From: Gymnothorax reevesii
Lineage: Eukaryota > Chordata > Actinopteri > Anguilliformes > Muraenidae
NCBI GenBank assembly: GCA_029721435.1
Contig: CM056573.1
Location: 153,657,947-153,721,946, forward strand
Length of the DNA stretch: 64,000 nucleotides
Reading direction: 5' to 3'
Position 1 is the first letter of the stretch. Each line of letters begins with the position of its first letter. Of this stretch, positions 21,377-30,920 are shown in pieces. A program made the translations under genes and the position numbers. The notes beneath the pieces were generated by a model. That model worked only from the letters and a program-made list of their open reading frames with translations. It had not been told where the DNA came from and did no database searches.

Positions 21377-21838
21377 TGTTATGTATGATAATTTTTTGTA
21401 CAAAATTATATTTCATTAGTAAATGAAGATTTGTTACATGCCGTTTTGCTGCCTTGCTGGTCAGCTTTATTTATTTTGGTCATTTTTTACACCCTCTGGT
21501 GGCATGTCTGTAAAATCATTAAGAAAAGACTAGTGATTTCTAGAAGCTTCTGGCACTTTCCTGCTTGAAGGGGGCGGGATTTCCCTAGAATCCTGTGGAT
21601 CTTTCTAGAAGGTTGCTAGTCTATATAAATACTGTGATTTTGAGGAGAGAGCAGACAGCAGAATAGAGCAGTGCAGAAGGAAAGTTTTGTTTTGGCAAAA
21701 GTTAAATAGTGGCATTGGAGTGTTATTAGAGAATTAAATAGTGGATATATTTTTTGTGCAACTTTTTTTGTGTAGAATAAATTTGTTTTAGTTGTACTTT
21801 CTGGTTTTCTTTGTTGTGATTTTTTTCAAGTCATAACA
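21377..21838 (+). repeat. 5' LTR of the Gmr1-like element
   Basis: Nearly identical to 27116-27571. Contains a TATA box TATATAAA at 21622-21629 and AATAAA at 21776-21781. Differences from the 3' LTR are a handful of substitutions and small indels (for example an extra GCATTGGAGT-type stretch near 21713 in this copy), so the insertion is not very old. Confidence 0.92.
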
Positions 21839-21841
21839 AAT

Positions 21842-21860
21842 TGGAGGTTCCACCGAGATT
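21842..21860 (+). promoter_or_regulatory. Primer binding site, tRNA-Gln type
   Basis: TGGAGGTTCCACCGAGATT is complementary to the 3' end of eukaryotic tRNA-Gln (…AATCTCGGTGGAACCTCCA). It starts three bases after the 5' LTR. Minus-strand DNA synthesis of the element would be primed here. Confidence 0.75.
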
Positions 21861-21916
21861 GGATTCACCGAAGATTATTATTTTAAATCTTGTGACTCGT
21901 TGAAAAACCAGCAATC

Positions 21917-23056
21917 ATGACTTTTGATGTGGAAAGTTTTTTGAAAACTCCAACCCAGGAATTAATTGTGCTGGCAAAGAAGGACTTGCTGCAACTAGCC
22001 TCAACCCTTGGATTATCTGATGTGAAGTCATCGATGAAGAAACAAGAAATATACAACATTTTGGTGCAACATTTCATCGATGAAGATGTCTTTGGGGAGG
22101 AAGCAGCAGAAATAATTAAAGGTGTGGAAGTGCCTGCAATGGAGCTGCAAAGACTTGAATTCCAGCTGCGCCAAAAACAACTAGAGCTGGAAGAAAGAAG
22201 ATCGGAAAGGGAGAGAGAACTAGAAGAAAGGAGATTGGAGAAAGAATTAGTAGAAAAACGAATGCAGTATGAATTGAAAATGACGAGAATAGAAGCAGGT
22301 ACTGTTTCAAAATCTTTTGGACTTTCTGATCATTTTGATGTGGTTAAACATATCAGACTTGTTCCGCCTTTCTTAGAAAATGATGTTGACCAATACTTTA
22401 CCCATTTTAAAAAAATTGCTGAAAATTTGAAATGGCCAAAAGAGCATTGGACAATGATGTTACAAAGTGTTCTTTCTGGTAAAGCTAGGAAAATCTACAA
22501 CCAGTTATCTGTCCAACAGTGTGCTGATTATGATTTTGTCAAATCTGCCATTCTGAAGGGTTATGAATTGGTCCCCGAGGCTTACAGGCAAAAATTTAGG
22601 AATTCTCGCAAGGAAGCCAGTCAAACTCATGTTGAATTTGGCAGGTTAAAGGAACAGTTGTTTGATCAGTGGTGTAATTCCATGAAAGTTGAAAAAGATT
22701 TTGATAGAATGAGGCAACTTATTCTGGTTGAGGAATTCAAAAGGTGTGTCCAGCCTGATATTAAGATTTTCCTTGAAGAAAAACAAGCCAATACTTTGCA
22801 AGATGTTTCTACCCTAGCTGATAGTTATGCATTGACTCACAAGTCTTCTTTTGACCAAAAATCCACTTTTTCAAAATTTCAAAGCAAGTTTCAGTCCAAG
22901 ACGTCTTTTAATAACACTTCTTAAGATTTAAAGGCCACTTCTGAGAGGAAACCTTCCAGTGAGAAGCAATCTTCTGATTCTTTACCCTCTGTGTCTTGCC
23001 AATACTGCAAAAAGCAAGGTCACCTTATTTCTGAGTGTTATGCTCTCAAGAAAAAA
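21917..23056 (+). pseudogene. Gmr1-like gag: coiled coil, SCAN-like capsid, CCHC knuckle; one stop
   Basis: ATG at 21917, open for 335 codons to a TAA at 22922. N-terminus (residues 1-55) resembles a small helical SAP-like fold (LIVLAKKDLLQLASTLGLSD). Residues 75-125 form a highly charged coiled coil (EERRSERERELEERRLEKEL). Residues 150-320 are the capsid region, whose last ~100 residues follow the SCAN pattern: YRQKFRNSRKEASQTHVEF, LFDQWCNSMK, LILVEEFKRCVQPDIKIFL, then a helix to ADSYAL. Beyond the stop the same frame continues to a CCHC knuckle CQYCKKQGHLISEC (22998-23039) and is cut by a repeat insertion. The TAA may be a real gag terminus or a mutation; the knuckle beyond it favours mutation. 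Confidence 0.85.
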
Positions 23057-23945
23057 ACTAGAACGGGCACTCGGTAGAGCGCATACCTTCGCCGACGCCA
23101 CTGAATCCCTCGCCACATAACTCTGAGGACCAATTTTTATTTTTTTAAATGATCGATGAATGAGAAGAGTACGATATTTTTTTTTTTTTTACATCAATAC
23201 GCCTTTAAGTTCGAAAGGTAATGACCCCCCTGACCTTTGACCCCCAACTGCTAAGAAGGGTATTGACCCCATTGTACCGTGTTTCACATCACAGGATCAG
23301 GTATATAATTCTGCACATTTTGGCGTTGGTTTCCTGCCGATCGGATAAAAATTGACCGAGATATGGCCGAAAGTCGGTTTTGACCTTTTCGTGGCCTTGA
23401 CCTTGACCTTTGACCCGATCACTCCCAAAATCTTATCGATTGATCCTCAGGTCATGCCAAATCAACCCACCAAATTTTATGAAATTCCGTTTGGTACTTT
23501 TTGAGTTATTCGATACACATACACACAGACAGACAGACACACAAACAAACTAGAACGGGCACTCGGTAGAGCGCATACCTTCGCCGACGCCACTGAATCC
23601 CTCGCCACTGGCGTTGGTTTCATGCCGATCGGATAAAAATTGACCGAGATATGGCCGAAAGTCGGTTTTGACCTTTTCGTGGCCTTGACCTTGACCTTTG
23701 ACCCGATCACTCCCAAAATTTAATCGATTGATCCTCAGGTCATGCCAAATCAACCCACCAAATTTTATGAAATTCCGTTTGGTACTTTTTGAGTTATTCG
23801 ATACACAGACAGACAGACACACAAACAAATAAATACACGGGGATCAAAACATTACCTTCATCAGCGAAGTCGCTGGCGAAGGTAATAAATACATGGGGAT
23901 CAAACAAAACATTACCTTCGTCAGTGAAGTCGCTGGCGAAGGTAA
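23057..23945. mobile_element. Tandem composite of a short TIR/SINE-like repeat inside the Gmr1-like element
   Basis: The head sequence AGAACGGGCACTCGGTAGAG then CGCATACCTTCGCCGACGCC occurs at 23061 and 23550. The body (ATCGGATAAAAATTGACCGA, TGACCTTGACCTTTGACCCG, GACAGACAGACAC) occurs twice. The tail GAAGTCGCTGGCGAAGGTAA occurs at 23864-23883 and 23924-23943. Head TACCTTCGCC and tail GGCGAAGGTA are inverted copies, so the unit has short inverted ends. CACTCGGTAGAGCGC resembles a tRNA A box, which is why a SINE origin is possible. It separates the gag knuckle from the protease frame. Confidence 0.75.
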
Positions 23946-24002
23946 CAACAACGAGAAGAAACCAAGCCAACTGCTTTCACAAAGAGAGAATTTCTTGTAT
24001 CA

Positions 24003-25930
24003 ATGGTCAGTTCACCTGATCTTCTACCTTCTGTGTTTGATTTTGTTATGGAGGGTTTTGAGCCATTCATCAACGATGGTTCTGTCTCACTTTCACATGA
24101 TTTTTCCTCATCTGCTCCTGTTCGAATTCTAAGGGATACTGGGTCTTCCCAATCTCTTATTCTTGCAGATATTCTGCCCTTTTCGGACAAATCGTCTACT
24201 CAGGCTAATGTCCTTATTCAAGGAGTAAAATGTGGTTTTACAAGTGTACCTCTCCATAATGTTCATCTCAAATCAGACTTGGTCTCTGGACCTGTTACTG
24301 TTGGTGTTAGGTCTTCTGTTCCTTTCAAAGGCATTCATTTGCTTCTTGGTAATGATCTTGCCGGGGATAAGGTTGTACCCTACCCTATTGTAACTGACGC
24401 TCCTTTGATTCATCAAGAATCTGACTCTATAGAGGAGGAAATTCCAGACCTCTGTCCTTCATGTGCAGTTACTCGTTCTATGGCCAAAAAGGCTATTCAA
24501 GATGATGCTGACCTGGACTTTAACCTGGCTGACACCTTCATTGGGCAGTCTTTTCATCAGGAACTTTCCAGTCCTGCGATGTCTGGGAAATCTTCAGACT
24601 TGTCCTTATCAGGTCATTCTTATGACATTTTGTCTCGTAAACAACTTATTCATGAACAACAACAAGCTCGTGATCTAGCGCATCTTCTACCACAGGCTGC
24701 AAGTGAACAAGAGGCTACTCAAGTTCCTGCCTGTTTTTACAACAAAAACGGTGTGCTTATGAGAAAGTGGCGTCCACCTGATGTTCCTGCAGATGAAGAG
24801 TGGATGATCACCCATCAAATTGTTCTTCCAAAGCCGTATCGTCAAGAAACTCTTAGTCTGGCCCATGACAATCCTATGTTAGGTCATTTGGGTATCAAGA
24901 AGACCCTTCAACGTGTCAGAAACCACTTCTTCTGGCCTTCCATGAGGTCTGATGTACAGGAGTACTGCAAATCCTGTCATACTTGTCAAATGGTTGGGAA
25001 GCCGAACCAAAATATTCCAAAGGCTCGACTTGAGCCCATTCCTGCTTTTGAAGAACCTTTCAGTCGGATCATCATTGACTGTGTTGGACCATTGCCGAAG
25101 ACTAGATCTGGTTGTGAGTACCTACTGATTATCATGTGTGCTTCCACTCGGTTTCCTGAGGCAATTCCACTTCGTAATATCAAGGCGAAGACTATCATCA
25201 AGGCTCTTACCAAGTTTTTCTGCTTAGTTGGTCTTCCTAAGTCTATTAAGTCTGATCAAGGATCAAATTTCATGTCTGGCATATTTCAACAAGTTATGCA
25301 TGAGCTTGGTATTAAACAATACTGGTCATCAGCTTACCATCCTGAGAGTCAAGGTGCTTTGGAGAGGTTCCATCAAACCCTGAAGAACATGATAAGGACC
25401 TACTGCCTTGACACAGAGAAAGATTGGGATGAAGGTGTCCATCTTCTTCTGTTTGCTGCCCATGAAGCTGTTCAGGAGTCTCTTGGGTTCAGTCCTTTTG
25501 AGCTCGTTTTTGGGCATACTGTCCGTGGACCTTTGAAGCTTCTGAAGGAGAAGTTTCTGGCCGAAGATGATGTCCCAATGAACTTGCTTCAGTATGTCTC
25601 TGACTTCCGCAATCGTCTCTCTAAGGCTTGTGACTTTGCTAAGTCTAATCTCAAAGAAGCTCGGGGCAAAATGAAAGCCAGATATGACCTTCATTCAAAA
25701 GATAGAAGTTTTAAAACTGGTGACAAAGTTCTTGCACTTTTGCCAGTTCCTGGAAACCCTCTAAGAGCCCGATACTTCAGCCCTTACATTGTCCTCAAAA
25801 AGGTCAGTGATCTAAATTACATAATTTTAACTCCTGGAAGGAGGAAACAAAAACAAATGTGTCACATCAACATGCTGAAAGAATACATTGATAGAGACAC
25901 TCAGCAAAACGAGGGCCGAGGATCAACTAG
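24003..25930 (+). pseudogene. Gmr1-like pol, protease plus integrase, open 645 codons
   Basis: One long open frame. The encoded ATG at 24003 lies within the original polyprotein rather than being a true start. Residues ~38-125 are an aspartic protease: active site ILRDTGSSQSLIL and the later HLLLGNDLAG. Residues ~285-325 form the integrase H2C2 finger (HDNPMLGHLGIKKTLQRVRN, then CKSCHTCQ). The DD35E core follows, with Asp in IIIDCVGPLP, Asp in IKSDQGSNF and Glu in GALERFHQTLK. A GPY/F-type C-terminal part is at ~590-635 (RARYFSPYIVLKK, HINMLKEYI). All three catalytic acids are present. The frame is closed only by a MITE starting near 25910; reverse transcriptase resumes beyond it. As part of a deleted element it lacks a way to be copied on its own. 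Confidence 0.88.
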
Positions 25931-26457
25931 TTCTATCTGACATTTTACTCAAAAATGAGATATCTGTCCTACAATAGTCTCAGTACTAACTAGTTTCATT
26001 TGAGATGTAATTCCATGTTTTAGTGGTTACCTGTAAAGGCCAAAGGTCAATGTAACATGGGTACATCTGAATTTTCGATAGAAAATTGCTGTCAGCCAAT
26101 CTGTTACTTCAGTTTGGTCATGTGATACATGCTTGATCAAAATGGCGGCACGCTTGAGAAAGCTGACAAGAAATCACTATGGAAAATTGATGACTGATGA
26201 TGAATTGAGAGACGTATTTGAGAGGTAAGTGGAGTGTATCAAACCTACAGATATTGTAGATTCTCTGTGTAGCAGCGTTATATGACATTTCAGCAAATTT
26301 GTAGTCTACTGTTCAAAATCAAGGAATCATATCCTAACTACAAATAAGTTATGAGATATGTACCTTTTATTGTTTTAAAATAGCAAATAGCTAAATATAA
26401 AAACTCATTTTTCTCAAAAAGTAAAAAATGCTTGATAGAACTAGTTAATCCTCGGCC
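25910..26457. mobile_element. TIR element inside pol, carrying a first-exon remnant
   Basis: The ends GAGGGCCGAGGATCAACTAG then TTCTATC (25910-25936) and their inverted partner (26457-26431) define a ~548 bp element; a second inverted pair, TTTTACTCAAAAATGAG with CTCATTTTTCTCAAAAAGT, continues inside. Target duplication is unclear (runs of A on both sides). It contains a short coding exon with a perfect splice donor at 26142-26224. It split integrase from reverse transcriptase. Confidence 0.8.
26142..26224 (+). CDS. Putative first coding exon inside a MITE, ending at a splice donor
   Basis: From ATG in AAAATGGCGG, 27 codons read MAARLRKLTRNHYGKLMTDD then ELRDVFE, and the exon ends AGAG|GTAAGT at 26224/26225, a consensus donor. 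No downstream exon is left in the element. It looks like the 5' exon of a transposase or accessory gene kept when the parent element lost its interior. The family was not recognised. Confidence 0.4.
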
Positions 26458-26905
26458 CTCAAAAAGCCAGTCAATGTGGTAAATACAGTTGAACTGGAAA
26501 ATTCCAAAGAAGATTGTGACTGCCCCTTAGAAAATGAACCTGGTCCAGTCAAACTTGAAAATTCAGACATTCTTCAAAATATTGACAGCAAGTTGTCCCA
26601 CCTGGACCCTTTTCAACAACAGCAGCTAAAGCAGCTCATATTTGAATATAGTCACATTTTCCCTGACGTTCCATCAAGGACTGATTTGGTTTACCATGAT
26701 GTCATCCTACAAGATGATGCCAAGCCTGTAAAACAGCATCCCTACAGAATGAATCCAGAGAAGCAGAAATACCTTAAACAGGAAATCAAATACCTGCTTG
26801 AAAATGACTTTGTCGAACCAAGTTACAGTGACTAGAGTTCTCCATGCATCCTAGTTCCCAAACCCAATGGAACATATAGAATGGTGACAGACTACAGGAA
26901 AGCGA
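26458..26905 (+). pseudogene. Gmr1-like reverse transcriptase, N-terminal fragment
   Basis: Located after integrase. Residues in order: a leader rich in Asp/Glu and Ser; FEYSHIFPDVPSRTDLVYHD; PYRMNPEKQKYLKQEIKYLL; ENDFVEPSYSD; a TAG where a Trp codon is usual; then SSPCILVPKPNGTYRMVTDY and RKAN. These are the first conserved blocks of Ty3/Gypsy reverse transcriptases (primer-side fingers). Sequence then changes to AT-rich non-coding DNA, so the catalytic YxDD block, RNase H and the rest are deleted. The position downstream of integrase is the key evidence for the unusual pol order. Confidence 0.85.
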
Positions 26906-27103
26906 ATGTCATTTTATTTCTTTATTTGATTGTGAAAAATGTAATTTTACTTTTCTATTTGATTGTGAGACTTGCACTGGTTGTTATTTATATGATTGTT
27001 ATCATGATCAATGATACGTTTGTGTAAAGTTCAATATTGTTCTGATTATAAAACCGTGTTAAATTTTAACAAAAGAAAGCTTTTAGCAAACCTTTCTTTT
27101 CTT

Positions 27104-27115
27104 AAAGAGGGGAGG
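27104..27115 (+). promoter_or_regulatory. Polypurine tract before the 3' LTR
   Basis: AAAGAGGGGAGG abuts the TGTTATG start of the 3' LTR, where plus-strand priming is expected. Confidence 0.8.
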
Positions 27116-27571
27116 TGTTATGTATGATAATTTTTTGTACAAAATTATATTTCATTTGTAAATGAAGATTTGTTACATGCCGTTTTGCTGCCTTGCTGGT
27201 CAGCTTTATTTATTTCGGTCATTTTGCACCCACTAGTGGCATGTCTGTAAAATCATTAAGAAAAGACTAGTGATTTCTAGAAGCTTCTGGCACTTTCCTG
27301 CTTGGAGGGGGCGGGATTTCCCTAGAATCCTGTGGATCTTTCTAGAAGGTTGCTAGTCTATATAAATGCTGTGATTTTGAGGAGAGAGCAGACAGCAGAA
27401 TAGAGCAGAGCAGAAAGAGAGTTTTGTTTTGGCAATAGTTAAATAGTGGCAGTGTTATTAGAGAATTAAATAGTGGATATATTTTTTTGTACAACTTTTT
27501 TTGTGTAGAATAAATTTGTTTTAGTTGTACTTTCTGGTTTTCTTTGTTGTGATTTTTTTCAAGTCATAACA
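27116..27571 (+). repeat. 3' LTR of the Gmr1-like element
   Basis: Same-orientation partner of 21377-21838, with TATA box and AATAAA conserved. Followed directly by the duplicated ATAT and by the resumed Gypsy A reverse transcriptase. Confidence 0.92.
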
Positions 27572-27845
27572 ATATTCAAGAGGCTCTCGTCAATGGTTTT
27601 ATTCGGCCGTCCACGTCTCCTGCCGGAGCAGGGTTTTTCTTTGTGTGGAAAAAGGATGGCAGTCTTCGACCCTGAATTGATTATAGGGGTCTGAATAAAA
27701 TCCCTATTAAAAACGGATACCCTCTTCCGTTAATGAATTCCAAATATGAACATCTGCAGGAGGCGTCATTTTTTACGAAGCTAGATCTTCGTAATGTGTA
27801 TAATTTGATTCGCATTCGGGAGTTACCTTTCGAAAAGCAAATACC
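27572..27845 (+). pseudogene. Gypsy A reverse transcriptase, continuation after the insertion
   Basis: Picks up where 21376 stopped: [31 protein letters not shown], a stop where Cys is usual, then [19 protein letters not shown] and [18 protein letters not shown]. These are fingers/palm blocks 1-3 of Ty3/Gypsy reverse transcriptase. The fragment ends near 27840, before the catalytic YxDD, so the rest of element A is lost. The equivalent stretch in the 42-46 kb copy runs on, showing what is missing. Confidence 0.8.
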
Positions 27846-28039
27846 TACGTAAGAGTAAATTATTTTTCCAAACCAAATTCAGCTCATTAAAGATCACATC
27901 AAGTAAGAACATGTGTCTAATTGCCAATGGATGATTCTAATTGGATAACATGTTACAAAAGGAAAATTATTGAGAGCAAGTCAGGACCAATAATCGTTGT
28001 AATGGGATGTGCCGTGCAAACGCATTTTGAAGTTCTGTG

Positions 28040-28440
28040 TGAAGTTTTTGTGTTTGTCCATGTAAACACCATATGCCGAATTCAGAAACTGGGTTATGCC
28101 CTTATCCCGGTTTCAAGAAACCCGGTTTTGCCACCTGGAGTACTCCAATAGAAGCCAGGATCCTGGAGCATGTATACGCCTTATCCCGGTTTCTGACGGC
28201 TGCCCATCGTGTGCGCAGGCACCAGAGTGACTGCGTGGTGGCAGTGACAGCCAAATACCCAGATATAAAAAAGAACTATAGTGGACAACGTCATTGGCTG
28301 GACCAAAGCGCACACGGCAGAATAGCTCCGCTGTATTGTGTATGTACATAAATGTCCAATGAGGCACATTTTGTCCCATGTAAGCGAAACTCCATAACAT
28401 AAAATCCGCTAGATTCAACGTTTATTTAATCGAAAAACAG
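28040..28440. repeat. Dispersed repeat with CCATGTAAAC and CCCGGTTTC motifs
   Basis: CCATGTAAACACCATATGCC followed by several TATCCCGGTTTC/AACCCGGTT motifs (28060-28190). The same motif set, inverted, is at 34.98-35.18 kb (CATGTAAACATCATATCCCG; AACCGGGATA). Both may be ends of one DNA transposon family, or of one element ~7 kb long interrupted by other repeats. No transposase was seen. Confidence 0.45.
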
Positions 28441-28503
28441 CACAGAAAAAACGAGCCTTGAGCAGTTGTGCGGCATGAGCGATTTTCCGTTTTATACGAG
28501 GAG

Positions 28504-28840
28504 CCCAGCAAACATGCCCTTTAGGGGCCCATGTGGGGCCACTGCAGGCAGGAACTCGGGCCTACTGTGGGCAACCCTCTGTGGGCCCCGATACCATCGT
28601 GAAATGCGGGGCACATGCGGGCTCCACACTAAGGGGCCCATATGGGGCTCCAGTGGGCAAGCTCACACTTCGGGCTAAGTGTGGGCTGAGTGTGGGCTGC
28701 CCACACTAAGCAGAGTGGGCCCGCAGCATGCCCATAGTATGCCCACACTCTGGGCAGGGAGCCGTATGGGGCCTGCATGGGACAGCCCAATGCAGCGCCC
28801 CAGTGGGTCCCACACTCAACCCACACTTTGGACTGGGAGT
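28504..28840. repeat. GC-rich minisatellite, array 1
   Basis: Begins CCCAGCAAACATGCCC, then repeats variants of GTGGGCTGCCCACACT and GGGGCCCATATGGGG. The starting motif is the exact inverse of the end of array 2 at 34723. Open frames inside derive from the repeat. Confidence 0.8.
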
Positions 28841-28864
28841 AGAATTGCTTAATTATCATAACCA

Positions 28865-29070
28865 TATTTCAACTTTAGAAAAAAAAGTGTGCCCAATACT
28901 TATTCATCCAGGAGATTAACTTAGATTAATCAAATTACTGACTTGTTTCAATGTGGTTTATATACATAATATATATAACCACATTGTCAAAAATCTGTAA
29001 TTAAATTAAACTGAGTAAATCTCCCATGGATGAATAAGTACTGGGGACATTTTTTCTGAAGTTCAAACAT
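28865..29070. mobile_element. Palindromic MITE, ~206 bp
   Basis: Each half is the inverse of the other over ~100 bp: TTTCAACTTTAGAAAAAAA, AATACTTATTCATCCA, GAGATT and CAATGTGGTT on the left match TTTGAACTTCAGAAAAAAT, AGTACTTATTCATCCATG and the rest on the right. The centre is TATACATAATATATA near 28968. No coding capacity. Confidence 0.85.
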
Positions 29071-29675
29071 CATATTAAAAGGGATGATAAACTGAAACAT
29101 GCTATTTTTTTCATTAAAATGGTTTTACTGCAATAGGGAGTAAAGAAACGTAAAAATATCATAAAACTGCAAAAATCTGATTAACCCTTGTGTGCTGTTC
29201 GGGTCAAAATTACCTATTTCAGATTTTATTATAAAGTTATCAACCCTTTGCGGATACACGTTTTGATGCATGCTCACACTCTCATATACCAATTATCAAA
29301 ACATGAACTATAGGCAGGAACACATAAAATTATATTATATATTGACCATATATATTAGAATTTTAGAAATTGAAGCTTGTTTTTCTGTATTCCATAATAT
29401 CTTCATTCTTGGTGCTATAAATGTATGGAATGGTTTTGCCAAGTCACCATTAAACCCCAATGAAGAAGACGAAAAAAAATATTTTGAGGGACTTGCGCCT
29501 TTGCCCCATGTGCAAACTAGACTGTTTTTACTCGTCAAAACATACCGCTCCCCTCTGGGCCTCTTTCCTGCCGAACCCAGCAGATGGACGGGCAGACAGA
29601 TGGACAGACAGACAGGCACATACCAAAAGGCACTGGTGCAGGACCTGAGTAGTAAGAATACAAAGTTGTGTTAAG
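29071..29675. other. No gene recognised; short (CAGA)n tract
   Basis: AT-rich sequence with a GACAGACAGACAG tract near 29603. The ORF at 29270-29674 has no motif and overlaps this tract. Confidence 0.4.
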
Positions 29676-30535
29676 ATCATACATCACATGATGGTTTATG
29701 CTGGTGACCAGCATATGTTGTGTTTAGGACACATGTATGCTGGTAAACATCACATGATGGTTTATGCAGGTGACCAGTATATGTTGTGTTTAGCACACAT
29801 GTATGCCGGTGAACATCACATGATGGTTTATGCAGGTGACCAGCATATGTTGTGTTTAGGACACATGTATGCTGGTGAACATCACATGCTGGTTTATGCT
29901 GGTGACCAGATGGACCAGCATATGTTGTGTTTAGGACACATGTATGCTGGTGAACATCACATGATGGTTTATGCTGGTGACCAGCAATTATTGTGTTTAG
30001 GACACATGTATGCTGGTGAACATCACATGATGGTTTATGCTGGTGACCAGCATATGTTGTGTTTAGGACACATGTATGCCGGTGAACATCACATGATGAT
30101 TTATGCAGGTGACCAGCATATGTTGTGTTTAGGACACATGTATGCTGGTGAACATCTCATGATGGTTTATGCAGGTGACTAGCATATGTTGTGTTTAGGA
30201 CACCTCATGATGATTTATGCAGGTGACCAGCATATGTTGTGTTTAGGACGCATGTATGCTGGTGAACATCACATGCTGGTTTATGCTGGTGACCAGATGG
30301 ACCATCATATGTTGTGTTTAGCACAAATGTATGCTGGTGAACATCTCATGATGGTTTATGCTAGTGACCAGCATATGTTGTGTTTAGGACACATGTATGC
30401 AGGTGAACATCACATGCTGGTTTATGCTGGTGACCAGCTGGGACCAGCATATGTTGCGTTTAGGACACATTTACAGCACGGCAAGCATAGACCAGCATAT
30501 GTTGTGTTTTGGTGCTGGTCCATGCTGATGGACCA
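29676..30535. repeat. 66-bp minisatellite, ~12 copies
   Basis: The unit of 66 bp contains ATGGTTTATGCTGGTGACCA, GCATATGTTGTGTTTAGGAC and ACATGTATGCTGGTGAACAT in order. Because 66 is divisible by three, one frame stays open for 164 codons and then 121 codons, with a 22-residue repeat (MVYAGDQHMLCLGHMYAGEH + HM). Two units carry a 9-bp GACCAGATG-type duplication. Composition and spacing are those of a minisatellite, not a gene. Confidence 0.92.
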
Positions 30536-30920
30536 TCCTCACCACCAGTAGGTGATAAAAATAATTTGGTCCTACTCAATACCTGCAGTACAGACCCTAA
30601 TTACAATGATACATATGCAGAATACTGCAGTTGTTGAAAGTTACAGTAACAAACTAAGTCATGTGCTGCAAATACAAAAAGTTATTGACAGTTTGTAACA
30701 AAAAAATGTGAAAATATACTGAAAATTTAGTACAAAACTGGGCATGTGGATTCAATACTGAATTTTTAAAAAGCCTATAAAAATAGATATATTTTTATAA
30801 TCTAAAGCAATGACTGTATGGAACCATATAAGAACACAGTAAGTCCAAAATTAATCTCCCAAGGTGCACAAATGGATCACTGCAATTTCATCCTTTGGTC
30901 CCTCCACTCCTTCCCCAAAT

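Larger units (their letters stand above)
21377..27571 (+). mobile_element. Gmr1-like LTR retrotransposon (integrase before reverse transcriptase)
   Basis: Two 456-462 bp LTRs in the same orientation begin TGTTATG and end CATAACA. A 4-bp duplication ATAT lies outside them (21373-21376 and 27572-27575). Internal order: tRNA-Gln-type primer site, gag with a CCHC knuckle, protease, integrase, reverse transcriptase start, polypurine tract. Normal Ty3/Gypsy elements have integrase last; protease-integrase-reverse transcriptase is the order described for the Gmr1 group of deuterostome Ty3/Gypsy elements. Most of the reverse transcriptase and all of RNase H are deleted. Two unrelated repeats (23057-23945 and 25910-26457) have inserted into it. 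Confidence 0.9.

Noticed and set aside
25329..25694. 121-codon minus-strand ORF
   Set aside because: Antisense shadow of the integrase region of the Gmr1-like pol.
29688..30551. Two adjacent ORFs of 164 and 121 codons with a 22-residue repeat, or a CRISPR-like regular array
   Set aside because: The period is 66 bp with no unique spacers; the unit length is a multiple of three, which keeps a frame open by itself. It is a minisatellite in a eukaryotic genome.
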